A DNA stretch of 36,371 nucleotides from Chitinophagales bacterium (GTDB taxonomy: Bacteria; Bacteroidota; Bacteroidia; Chitinophagales; BACL12), in contig JAIBBA010000015.1 in assembly GCA_019694895.1 (NCBI GenBank), positions 1 through 36,371 on the forward strand, read 5' to 3'. Positions 27,998-35,628 of the stretch are shown piece by piece; positions within the stretch are counted from its first letter, which is position 1, and every line of letters begins with the position of its first letter. A program made the translations under genes and the position numbers. The notes under the pieces were generated by a model. It was given only the letters and a program-made list of their open reading frames with translations. It did no database searches and had not been told where the DNA came from.

Positions 27998-28023
27998 TTA
28001 GTCATTTCCGAATAAACGGGCTG

Positions 28024-28055
28024 CAAAGATATGAGGTTGTACACAGAAATCCAAA
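28024..28055 (-). promoter_or_regulatory. Distal promoter P2 of the ribosomal supercluster
   Basis: On the minus strand, TTTG (28052-28055) and TATCTTTG (28024-28031) again lie 20 bases apart. The 14-base plus-strand segment GGGCTGCAAAGATA at 28018-28031 is identical to that at 27850-27863 in P1. The P2 transcript would have a leader of roughly 200 bases. Confidence 0.7.
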
Positions 28056-28356
28056 TAAATTGCCGCTTTTCCTCCTGTAAAGGCCGTACCCCTGCCAGAT
28101 CTCAACCAAAACACCTACGGTTTGGCTATGAAAAGAGCCGCAAACCCATCAAATTACCCTTTCCTTTGGAAGAACAGAAAACAGCTGAAAAACTAAAATA
28201 CTGTCTGTTTTTTATCGTTTGTGACATAACAAATCATCTATATTTTAACTAAAAATGATCTGTAACTCAATATTATCAACAACCATGTTTGCAAATTTCT
28301 TTCAATTTAATGACATGAATGCCATCAAAATACCTGAGAATTGCTGAACCAGCATA

Positions 28357-28364
28357 TATTTTTG
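28357..28364 (+). promoter_or_regulatory. Candidate -7 box of the barrel protein pair
   Basis: TATTTTTG fits TAnnTTTG exactly and lies 27 bases before the preferred ATG at 28392. A TTG at 28341-28343 is too close to be a good -33 box. The preferred gene start lies downstream of this element, whereas the ATG at 28341 lies upstream, which supports the later start. Confidence 0.45.
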
Positions 28365-28391
28365 CCACTTGTAGAAATTTCAAATTCAGAC

Positions 28392-29057
28392 ATGCGTAAA
28401 TTCACCTTTCTCCTCCTGATGCTCGTAGCTTTTTCAAGCCGGGCTCAGCAATTCCGCTACGGCTTCAGCATTGCTCCCGGCAGCAATAAACTCGTTCTGC
28501 CCGCAGATATGTACGATCCGGCGGTTTCCTTTTCCGGATTTCAATACGGCTTATTATTAGATCAAACCTTTGTTAAAGGCGACATCATTGGTGTTTCCCT
28601 TGGCTTGAATCTGAACTACTCGCAGAGCGGCATGACATCAACCGACAACAATGGTGCAGGCGACGATAAAGAATGGGCAGTGAGAGCTCGATATTTAGAA
28701 ATCCCTCTTACATTGAAGCTCAGGACACCCCAGTTTGGCAGCTTCACAATCTATGGAGAAGGTGGAGCCACTTATGGTAAATGCCTGAGAGCTGTTGGTG
28801 ATTATACTCTGAACGGGCTTACACTCGACTCCGATATTGATTATTTGGAAAAGGACAATGCTAACGGTATAAATTATCTTGATAAGAATGCAGGTCTTCA
28901 GTTTGGCTTAGGAGCTGAAGTGGAAGTTGCAGAAGGTGCTTCTATCATTATCGGATTCTTTTATCAGAAGGGAATCATGAATGTGTATGAAGACAATAAT
29001 GTAGGTTCCGATATCCTGCTCAATCAGACCGGTATTCGCATTGCGGGACTATTTTAA
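28392..29057 (+). CDS. Outer-membrane beta-barrel protein (PorT-like), first of a pair
   Basis: The protein has 221 residues from the chosen start. This start gives a clean signal peptide (MRKFTFLLLMLVAFSSRAQ, cleavage after AQ or nearby); a longer frame from 28341 would bury the signal. The mature part shows alternating strands typical of an eight-stranded barrel (QYGLLLDQ, GVSLGLNLNYSQSG, YLEIPLTLKLR, FTIYGEGGATYG, GLQFGLGAEVEV, ASIIIGFFYQKGI) and ends in Phe, the usual BAM recognition residue. It lies 36 bases before a related gene. The specific role is unknown. Confidence 0.8.
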   Translation: MRKFTFLLLMLVAFSSRAQQFRYGFSIAPGSNKLVLPADMYDPAVSFSGFQYGLLLDQTFVKGDIIGVSLGLNLNYSQSGMTSTDNNGAGDDKEWAVRARYLEIPLTLKLRTPQFGSFTIYGEGGATYGKCLRAVGDYTLNGLTLDSDIDYLEKDNANGINYLDKNAGLQFGLGAEVEVAEGASIIIGFFYQKGIMNVYEDNNVGSDILLNQTGIRIAGLF

Positions 29058-29093
29058 TTAAACAGGCATTCTCAACATTCTATACGAATAACA

Positions 29094-29732
29094 ATGAAAA
29101 AAATACTCACGATTATATTCTGTTCTTTAGCTGTTGCGGCAAGTGCTCAACAATTTCGCTACGGCGCCAATGTGGCTCCAACTGTTTCTTTTTGGTTAGT
29201 AGAAGGCGATAACTACGTACCTGATGGCATGAAAGTAGGCTTTCAGGTTGGTGGAACAATAGACCTCACCTTAGGTGATGCTGAACGGTTTGCCTTGCAA
29301 TCGGGATTGAACTTTACCAGTGCACCGGGTGCATTTAAAGACAATCCGGAGGGCTTGGCATCAAATGGAAAGGCCTGGGATTACAGTATTACAACATTAG
29401 ACTTACCTATATTATTACGTTTGAGGTCAGATGAATTGGGAAAAGCAGTTTTATTTGCTCAATATGGACTAACACTCGGATTCACGCTGACAGAGAAAAT
29501 CACGGTAAACGATGGCAAAAACGGTGGCAGCAGCTTTGACTATGAAGGGTCGAATACCAGTTTAAGCATGGGCGCGGGTGCCGAATTTGGACTTGACAAT
29601 GATAAAACATTAGTATTTACCGGCTTTTTCCAGAATGGTATTAAAAACATGGTAGTGAACACAAACAATCCAGAAAACGACTCACGTTATTTCCCGCAGC
29701 AGATAGGCTTGCGTGCAACAATGCTATTTTAA
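29094..29732 (+). CDS. Outer-membrane beta-barrel protein (PorT-like), second of a pair
   Basis: The 212-residue protein has a signal peptide (MKKILTIIFCSLAVAASAQ) and a mature start QQFRYGANVAP that mirrors QQFRYGFSIAP of its neighbour, indicating paralogy by duplication. Barrel strands include ALQSGLNFTSA, TTLDLPILLRLR, VLFAQYGLTLGF and LSMGAGAEFGL, ending RATMLF with terminal Phe. It is probably co-transcribed with the preceding gene and ends at a bidirectional terminator. Confidence 0.82.
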   Translation: MKKILTIIFCSLAVAASAQQFRYGANVAPTVSFWLVEGDNYVPDGMKVGFQVGGTIDLTLGDAERFALQSGLNFTSAPGAFKDNPEGLASNGKAWDYSITTLDLPILLRLRSDELGKAVLFAQYGLTLGFTLTEKITVNDGKNGGSSFDYEGSNTSLSMGAGAEFGLDNDKTLVFTGFFQNGIKNMVVNTNNPENDSRYFPQQIGLRATMLF

Positions 29733-29755
29733 TATTAACAGGGGGTTAATCATAA

Positions 29756-29785
29756 AAAAAGCGACTTCAAATGAGGTCGCTTTTT
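29756..29785. terminator. Bidirectional terminator between convergent genes
   Basis: A 13-bp stem (AAAAAGCGACTTC with GAGGTCGCTTTTT, one G-T pair, loop AAAT) has A-runs on the left and T-runs on the right. It can therefore terminate the barrel protein genes on + and the protein-glutaminase gene on -. Confidence 0.9.
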
Positions 29786-29805
29786 GTTTATAGCAATAGC
29801 TGAAC

Positions 29806-30729
29806 TTACGGGCAGGTAACCAGATCAGCATAAAACTGCAGCGTCCAGTTTGTGCTGATATATGAGTTATCTGTTGAACCTCCCGGTGCATAAATTTTTC
29901 CTGCTGTGATCTCGGTATATCCGAAGTCGGCGAAGGGTGTGCAACCCAAATTCTCTTGTGCAGCCGTCCACGTAGCAATGCTTACAGGCTCATCGAACAT
30001 ACTTGGATCTATTACGTATTGCGCAGTTCCGGTAGCCGTTTTTACAGTAACAAGCGGCGCCACATGGTACCACCAGTATACACAGCAATCGCCCGCATCT
30101 ACTGCAAGAGAGCCTGATGGACCTTCATAGCTGAAAACTTTCTGTGGTTCATAATTATATTCTTCATTCATGATCTGGCGCATTTTATGAGCGCGCGCAT
30201 AACATCCGTCAACTACATACTGAAAGGGAATGCAATAGTCGATAGTTGCTGTTCCAGTTGTACAGCCCTGTGCTGCACAATAGTCAAATATCCCGTTCAT
30301 CACAGCCATGCCCGGCAACACTTTCTTGAGTTTAGCATTATCGGGGGTGATGACAAATTTCTGTTCATTTAATCTAATTTCTTCGGCAGTTGCTTTTTGG
30401 GCACCTGTGATGCTGATATAAGGCATAGTGATATCACCAAAATAAACGCGCATAGGCTGTTTGGCGTCGCGACTGATATCGATGAGTGATTTAATATTTG
30501 CGTATTCAGCGCTGTTTTTAGGCAAATCGAAAATGCGTGGCGATTCAAAAAACCTGACTTGAATTGAACTGCCATTTTCAGATTCGCGGTAATATGCGGG
30601 AGTCATCAATCGGAAGGCATCATTTGATGTTTCAATGGCCGCATCCGGGATCAGTTGATCGGTCTTCTGGCAACTCTGCGTGATCAGAAAAAGGAGGGAT
30701 AAGGGAAGTAAGCATTTGAGGAGCTTCAT
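29806..30729 (-). CDS. Lipoprotein with protein-glutaminase (glutamine deamidase) domain
   Basis: The 307-residue protein has a lipoprotein signal peptide with the modified Cys at residue 20 (LITQSC). The next residues, QKTDQ, resemble the QKDDE-type surface export signal described for Capnocytophaga. Residues about 135-307 align by eye with the secreted protein-glutaminase of Chryseobacterium proteolyticum. The Cys-His-Asp triad is preserved as Cys176 (DGCYARAHKMRQI), His222 (YWWYHVAP) and Asp241 (VIDPSMFD), and the Cys pair before the His strand is kept (DCC, 214-216). The family deamidates protein-bound Gln to Glu, releasing ammonia. Residues 21-134 may be a propeptide-like region, as in the secreted enzyme. 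The natural substrate is unknown. Confidence 0.88.
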   Translation of the reverse strand: MKLLKCLLPLSLLFLITQSCQKTDQLIPDAAIETSNDAFRLMTPAYYRESENGSSIQVRFFESPRIFDLPKNSAEYANIKSLIDISRDAKQPMRVYFGDITMPYISITGAQKATAEEIRLNEQKFVITPDNAKLKKVLPGMAVMNGIFDYCAAQGCTTGTATIDYCIPFQYVVDGCYARAHKMRQIMNEEYNYEPQKVFSYEGPSGSLAVDAGDCCVYWWYHVAPLVTVKTATGTAQYVIDPSMFDEPVSIATWTAAQENLGCTPFADFGYTEITAGKIYAPGGSTDNSYISTNWTLQFYADLVTCP

Positions 30730-30965
30730 GTAAACCGGTTTTAATGATGAATTTATATAATGTCGTACCCGTGTTTATTCAAAACACAGGTTTATAAAAC
30801 TACGACTTCCTGCTCAATTTTTGCAGTTCTGGAAGGCATTAGAGGAATATTTAACTTTCAGGATACAAAGCCTTGAATATGACGAGGTTGACACTAGGCT
30901 CAGGCAAGGGGTCACGGGCATGGTGGGCATTTTTTTCTACCTTTAAGCCTGTAATAGACACCAAC

Positions 30966-32261
30966 ATGAAGTACTTACCAATTGATAGTCAGCTTTTCGT
31001 TCAGAACCGCAAGCAATATACCTCACATTTAAAGCCAAACAGCATTGCCATTTTCAACAGCAATGATGAGATGCCGTTCAATGCTGATCAAACACATCCC
31101 TGGAAACAAAATTCCGATATTTTTTACTTAAGTGGCATTGATCAGGAGGAAACGATATTATTGATTTATCCCGACAGTCCGAATCCAAAATACCGAGAAG
31201 CATTATTTCTCAAAAAGACCAACGAGCATATTGCCATATGGGAAGGTCATAAATACACCGAAGCAGAGGCACGCGCAGCAAGTGGGATAGAAACCATTCA
31301 TTGGGTTGAGGATTTCAATACCGTTTTTCCTATGCTGATGAATCATGCCGAGCATGTGTATTTAAACACAAATGAAAATGATCGTGCATCGATTAAAGTG
31401 CCAACACGCGATGCGCGATTTATTGAAGAAACGAAATTGCGTTTTCCAATGCATAAATATGAACGCAGTGCGCCTATCATGGCAAAATTGCGCACGGTTA
31501 AAAGTATTTGGGAGCGCGATTTAATGCAGATAGCATGCGACATTACCAATAAAGCTTATCGTCGCGTATTGAATTTCGTAAAGCCGGGTGTGATGGAGTT
31601 TGAGATTGAAGCAGAGATACAACACGAATTTTTGCGCAATAGAGGCACCAGACCCGCATACGGAAGTATCATTGCCAGCGGACCAAGTGCTTGTGTATTA
31701 CACTATGTAGACAACAATTTACGTTGTAATGATGGTGATTTACTGTTAATGGATTTTGGTGTTGAATATGCAAATTATTGTGCGGATCTGACGCGCACCA
31801 TTCCTGTTTCCGGAAAATTTACACAACGACAAAAGGACGTATACAATGCCGTATTGCGGGTGCAGAAAAAAGCGATTGATATGATGCATATCGGCATGAT
31901 ATTAAAAGATTTCAATGCAGAGGTTGGCAAGGTGATGGAATCCGAATTGTTGGGATTGGGGTTAATAAGCAAACAGGATATTGCAGATCAAAATCCGGAA
32001 TGGCCGGCCTTCAAAAAGTACTTTATGCATGGCACCGGACATTTTCTTGGTTTAGATGTGCATGACATCGGCGATCACTATCAACCAATTCCGGCAGGAG
32101 CAGTATTGACATGTGAACCGGGAATTTATATTCGCGAAGAAGGTATTGGCATCCGCATAGAAAATGACATTATGTTAATGCCTGATGGCAGTAAATATGA
32201 CTTCATGAAAGACACACCATCTGAAGTTGAAGAGATTGAAACTATCATGAACAGTAAATAA
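30966..32261 (+). CDS. pepP: Xaa-Pro aminopeptidase (aminopeptidase P family, M24B)
   Basis: The protein has 431 residues from the start chosen at 30966 (MKYLPIDSQLFVQNRKQ), where the N-terminal creatinase-like domain begins. An in-frame ATG at 30873 would add 31 residues (rich in Arg, Ser and Trp) with no family resemblance. The pita-bread catalytic domain (about 185-425) has the dinuclear metal ligands Asp263, Asp274, His359 (HGTGHFLGLDVHD), Glu384 (CEPGIYI) and Glu399 (IRIENDIM). The enzyme cleaves N-terminal residues ahead of Pro. No signal peptide is seen, so it is probably cytoplasmic. It leads a + strand group with pssA, purS and rsmI. Confidence 0.93.
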   Translation: MKYLPIDSQLFVQNRKQYTSHLKPNSIAIFNSNDEMPFNADQTHPWKQNSDIFYLSGIDQEETILLIYPDSPNPKYREALFLKKTNEHIAIWEGHKYTEAEARAASGIETIHWVEDFNTVFPMLMNHAEHVYLNTNENDRASIKVPTRDARFIEETKLRFPMHKYERSAPIMAKLRTVKSIWERDLMQIACDITNKAYRRVLNFVKPGVMEFEIEAEIQHEFLRNRGTRPAYGSIIASGPSACVLHYVDNNLRCNDGDLLLMDFGVEYANYCADLTRTIPVSGKFTQRQKDVYNAVLRVQKKAIDMMHIGMILKDFNAEVGKVMESELLGLGLISKQDIADQNPEWPAFKKYFMHGTGHFLGLDVHDIGDHYQPIPAGAVLTCEPGIYIREEGIGIRIENDIMLMPDGSKYDFMKDTPSEVEEIETIMNSK

Positions 32262-32329
32262 TTAATCGCCCATAATTATTACCATATACAAATAATCAAT
32301 CAACCTTCATTGTTTACATCACACATCAT

Positions 32330-33118
32330 ATGCGATTAATACAAAATCTTCCAAATTTGATGACACTGTTCAACCTGTTTTTAGGTTGTATGGGGGTGGT
32401 GTATTTATACAATGATCATATGGTGATCATGAGCAAACAAGACGATATGCTCATAGACATGGGGTTGATACATCTTACTTGTTATTGCGTGATGCTGGCA
32501 GGCGTTGTTGATTTTTTTGATGGCTTTGTCGCACGCATGTTAAAAGTGCAATCTGAACTAGGAAAACAACTTGATTCTCTTGCTGATATGGTCACCTTTG
32601 GATTAGTGCCCGGATTGGTCATGTATGAATTATTGGCAAGAGCATATTATGCACATTACAATTCGTTTGAATATCCCATTTTATATTACGCTGCGGGGTT
32701 TTCAGTAACACTATTTGCCGCATTGCGATTGGCAAAATTCAATATCGACAGCAGGCAAACTACAGAATTCAGAGGCCTCCCCTCTCCTGCTATGGCCATG
32801 GTTGTGGTATCGTTGCCATTGATCCTGTTGCGCAATGAAATGGGCATGACAGCAACGCTAACAAATCACTGGGTGTTATTAGGCACAATCGTATTGTTAA
32901 GTTATCTCATGGTGAGTGACATTCCGATGTTGAGCCTGAAGGTTAAAAATTTTAAGTTACAGGATAATCAGTGGGTTTTTGGACTACTATTGATTGCAGC
33001 GATTATTTTATTTTTCGGGCTTGTGATATTTCATATTCTTTTTGCAGTGATCCCGATGATCATATTTGCATACGTTATACTTTCCATCACTAAAAATATT
33101 ACAGAAAATGGCATATAA
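32330..33118 (+). CDS. pssA: CDP-diacylglycerol-serine O-phosphatidyltransferase
   Basis: The 262-residue inner-membrane enzyme makes phosphatidylserine, the precursor of phosphatidylethanolamine, from CDP-diacylglycerol and serine. The CDP-alcohol phosphotransferase motif DG(x)2AR(x)8G(x)3D(x)3D is complete: Asp64, Gly65, Ala68, Arg69, Gly78, Asp82 and Asp86. Several hydrophobic membrane segments surround it and two more lie at the C-terminus (WVFGLLLIAAIILFFGLVIF region). The N-terminus RLIQNLPNLMTLFNLFLG is typical of bacterial PssA. Its last 11 bases overlap the start of purS. Confidence 0.93.
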   Translation: MRLIQNLPNLMTLFNLFLGCMGVVYLYNDHMVIMSKQDDMLIDMGLIHLTCYCVMLAGVVDFFDGFVARMLKVQSELGKQLDSLADMVTFGLVPGLVMYELLARAYYAHYNSFEYPILYYAAGFSVTLFAALRLAKFNIDSRQTTEFRGLPSPAMAMVVVSLPLILLRNEMGMTATLTNHWVLLGTIVLLSYLMVSDIPMLSLKVKNFKLQDNQWVFGLLLIAAIILFFGLVIFHILFAVIPMIIFAYVILSITKNITENGI

Positions 33119-33359
33119 AGCAGAGATCAACGTAATGCCTTTGAAAGAATTACTTGATCCAAAAGGCAAAGCTGTTGCGGGCAGCATGAATAATTTATCA
33201 TTAACGGCAATTAAAGATGTGCGCATCGGCAAACGTATTCAATTGCATATAGAGGCATCTTCTGCTTCAGAAGCGAAACGCATTGCTGAAGAAGCCTGCA
33301 AAAAGTTGTTAGCGAATCCTATCATGGAGAGCTATGAAATTTCGATATCTGAAGGGTGA
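33108..33359 (+). CDS. purS: Phosphoribosylformylglycinamidine synthase subunit PurS
   Basis: The 83-residue protein is the small structural subunit that joins PurQ and PurL in the three-part FGAM synthase of purine synthesis. The start at 33108 (MAYKAEINVMPLKELLDPKG) gives the usual length and overlaps the pssA end by 11 bases; the ATG at 33066 would add 14 residues absent from the family. The ferredoxin-like fold motifs PKGKAVAGSMNNL and VRIGKRIQLHIEA are clear. purL and purQ are not in the window. Confidence 0.9.
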   Translation: MAYKAEINVMPLKELLDPKGKAVAGSMNNLSLTAIKDVRIGKRIQLHIEASSASEAKRIAEEACKKLLANPIMESYEISISEG

Positions 33360-33376
33360 TATGATATATATCTGCA

Positions 33377-34051
33377 ATGAAAGGTAAGCTATATATTGTG
33401 CCGACTCCCATTGGGAATTTGGAAGACATTACCTTTCGCGCAATTCGTATACTTAAAGAAGCGGATCTGATATTAGCAGAGGACACGCGCACATCATCTG
33501 TATTACTTCGTCATTACGGAATAACGACAAAAGCCATTTCGCATCACAAGTTCAATGAGCATGCGCAGGTGCAACAATTGGCGCAAGAGATCGCCGAAGG
33601 AAAGCAAATTGCGCTAATTTCTGATGCGGGCACACCGGCAATTTCGGATCCGGGATATTTAATTATACGCACCTGCTTAGATCATGCATTACCGGTTGAA
33701 ACTTTACCCGGAGCGACCGCGTTTGTTCCGGCTTTGGTGAATGCAGGATTACCGATGCATGAATTTGTATTTATCGGATTCCTGCCACAGAAAAAAGGTC
33801 GGGAAACAAAATTGCGTTCCTTAGCAGCAGAGCAGCGCACCATGATTTTATATGAGGCGCCGCAGCGTGTTGTAAAATTGCTGGAACAACTATTACAACA
33901 TCTTGGCGACAGGCGTGCTTCTGTAAGCAGAGAACTTTCAAAAAAATTCGAAGAAACACAACGCGGTTTGCTCAGCGAATTAATAAAACATTTTTCAGAG
34001 AAAGAGCCTAAAGGTGAATTTGTAATTGTTGTGGAAGGATTACAAGACTAA
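33377..34051 (+). CDS. rsmI: 16S rRNA (cytidine(1402)-2'-O)-methyltransferase
   Basis: The 224-residue SAM-dependent tetrapyrrole-methylase-fold enzyme methylates the 2'-O of C1402 in the 16S P site. Motifs seen are LYIVPTPIGNLEDITFRAI (5-23), ILAEDTRTSSVLLRHYGI, and ALISDAGTPAISDPGYLII. At 224 residues it lacks the roughly 50-residue C-terminal extension of E. coli RsmI, which is usual in Bacteroidota. It starts 17 bases after purS and ends 10 bases from a convergent gene. Confidence 0.95.
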   Translation: MKGKLYIVPTPIGNLEDITFRAIRILKEADLILAEDTRTSSVLLRHYGITTKAISHHKFNEHAQVQQLAQEIAEGKQIALISDAGTPAISDPGYLIIRTCLDHALPVETLPGATAFVPALVNAGLPMHEFVFIGFLPQKKGRETKLRSLAAEQRTMILYEAPQRVVKLLEQLLQHLGDRRASVSRELSKKFEETQRGLLSELIKHFSEKEPKGEFVIVVEGLQD

Positions 34052-34061
34052 TCAGGCGATT

Positions 34062-35462
34062 TCAATTCTTCAAGCACTCGAGATATTTCTTTTTACTTTG
34101 CGTAACCAGCCAATACGGTGTGAGTTTTACGCCAACATAAAAATCGATGGAGCTATATTCTTTTGGTGTAAACCAAGTGCGCAGATTATCAGATCCAACA
34201 GTGACAAAGTGCCATCGCACTGCGGTTCCTATTCTAAATTCGCGATCTTCATATAATTGCATGGGCAGGAAGAATCCGAATTTTCGTCTTTCATATCTTG
34301 GTGTCAATCCGAATACATTCGATCTGGCAATCAGGTTTGTGCTGAATCTGGGAATACGGCGCATGATCATGGCCTGCACATAAAAATCGTTGCGCAGTGG
34401 TTTATCAACTGTAAGTAAAAATGATGCCGGCAGATACATAGCAAATTTGCTTGCATCTTTAGAAGCATCCACATTATCATATAATGTTTTCGAACCGGTG
34501 CGATTAAACTCATCTATGTCATCAATAGAATCGAGCACCAGTGTTGCAACTGAGAATAGTTGATCTTCTTCGAGGTGATAACTACCTGAATTTGATTGAA
34601 ATTTAATCGCCCCGAAATCGAGCAAAGCAGCTCCGAATTTCCAGGTATAATCGAGTTTTTTGGAGTATTTAAATTTCGATTTTTTATGAATGACATAATA
34701 TGCTCCGAGGTCAATTCCGAATCCGCTGCCATTTAATGCATAATTTGAAGGATCGTATAAAAGATTGGAGCCTAAATTTCTGGTATAATCAAAATCAGTA
34801 TTAAAATTTGTCATGGTGAAATTAACGGTATCTTTCACAAAGGTGAAGAGTTCGTTATTTTCAAATGCCAGCGCTTCAAGCCCCATGAGGTATTTAATAT
34901 TGGCGCCTATATGCAAAGAGAATAGCGAATTCGATTCCAAAGTCATTTCAGCGTTCAGACCAATCTCACTCCAGACCAAAATTCCTGCATTAAATGCGGG
35001 CATATTCAGGTCAGTATACAGTGGGAGGTCATTTAAGCCAATAACCCCGCCGGGTTCTTTATCGCTCAGAAAATAGCCTGCACTTCGAGCGTTGGTAAAC
35101 ATCCCAAAGGCATAATCATCCACCTTTATAAATGCAGAAGGCAATTGCAATAAAACATTTCCATGGCCGCGAATTTGGGTCGGATTATAATATTCAACAT
35201 CTAAAATAGAATCAGAGGTAGTGACATATTTAAAAACCGGGTCACTGATTTTGATATAATTATTGTCTTCGTTGACACCAAATGCAACAAAATTTACATC
35301 CCATGGAATTTTGCCGGTAATCGGCATCGCGGGGTTTAAAAGCATACCGTAAGACCCGGCATAATTATCGGTGCGCAGACCGTTAAATTCCTGTGCACGC
35401 ATAGTGGTTCCTATGCACACCATGCATAAAATAGAAATCAGGATGTCTTTCCCCCTTGTCAT
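34062..35462 (-). CDS. DUF5723 family outer-membrane protein
   Basis: The 466-residue protein has a signal peptide (cleavage after MRAQ, residue about 23). The mature start EFNGLRTDNYAGSYGMLLNPAMP is characteristic of the DUF5723 family in Bacteroidota, predicted outer-membrane beta-barrels related in architecture to PorV/FadL-like porins. Many amphipathic strands follow (FGIDLGAYYVIH, WKFGAALLDFGAI, FLLTVDKPLRNDFYVQAM, IDFYVGVKLTPYWLV). The function is not established. A 166-base gap with repeats and a hairpin precedes it. Confidence 0.8.
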   Translation of the reverse strand: MTRGKDILISILCMVCIGTTMRAQEFNGLRTDNYAGSYGMLLNPAMPITGKIPWDVNFVAFGVNEDNNYIKISDPVFKYVTTSDSILDVEYYNPTQIRGHGNVLLQLPSAFIKVDDYAFGMFTNARSAGYFLSDKEPGGVIGLNDLPLYTDLNMPAFNAGILVWSEIGLNAEMTLESNSLFSLHIGANIKYLMGLEALAFENNELFTFVKDTVNFTMTNFNTDFDYTRNLGSNLLYDPSNYALNGSGFGIDLGAYYVIHKKSKFKYSKKLDYTWKFGAALLDFGAIKFQSNSGSYHLEEDQLFSVATLVLDSIDDIDEFNRTGSKTLYDNVDASKDASKFAMYLPASFLLTVDKPLRNDFYVQAMIMRRIPRFSTNLIARSNVFGLTPRYERRKFGFFLPMQLYEDREFRIGTAVRWHFVTVGSDNLRTWFTPKEYSSIDFYVGVKLTPYWLVTQSKKKYLECLKN

Positions 35463-35481
35463 GCAGTAAACAGGTTAGTCG

Positions 35482-35554
35482 CTGTGTGTGCTCTCGCTAG
35501 CTCTGCTTGTGTGTGCTGCATGTAATCCGCTTTTCACATAAAACGGATTCACAG
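35482..35554. repeat. Short direct repeats and hairpin in the DUF5723 leader
   Basis: TGTGTGTGCT occurs twice (about 35482-35491 and 35509-35518), flanking a short segment containing GCTAGC. Just upstream in the minus sense, AATCCGCTTTT and AAAACGGATT (about 35526-35551) can pair with a one-base bulge. The meaning is unclear; it could be a 5'-leader structure of the DUF5723 gene. Confidence 0.45.
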
Positions 35555-35628
35555 GGATAAAGTTGTGTAAAAATTATGACAAAAAACAGACTTTTTCGCA
35601 GAAATTTCAATAATTATTTGACGACTTG

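Larger units (their letters stand above)
27817..28391. other. 575-bp divergent intergenic region between rpsL and the outer-membrane protein genes
   Basis: This is the only long non-coding stretch in the window. It holds two minus-strand promoters aimed at rpsL (27856-27887 and 28024-28055), a 38-codon minus-strand open frame between them (27881-27997), a shorter 11-codon frame (27970-28005), and one candidate plus-strand -7 box (28357-28364). In 28056-28340 I see nothing convincing. Confidence 0.7.

Noticed and set aside
28031..28252. 73-codon plus-strand open frame upstream of the barrel proteins
   Set aside because: It starts on the -7 box of rpsL promoter P2, resembles no family and has no promoter of its own.
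28341..28391. Extended N-terminus for the first barrel protein
   Set aside because: It would place the signal peptide internally and its ATG lies upstream of the candidate -7 box.
30873..30965. Extended N-terminus for the Xaa-Pro aminopeptidase
   Set aside because: The extra 31 residues do not resemble the family or a signal peptide; the start at 30966 fits the known N-terminal domain.
33066..33107. Extended N-terminus for PurS
   Set aside because: The 14 extra residues are translated from the end of pssA in another frame and are absent from the family.
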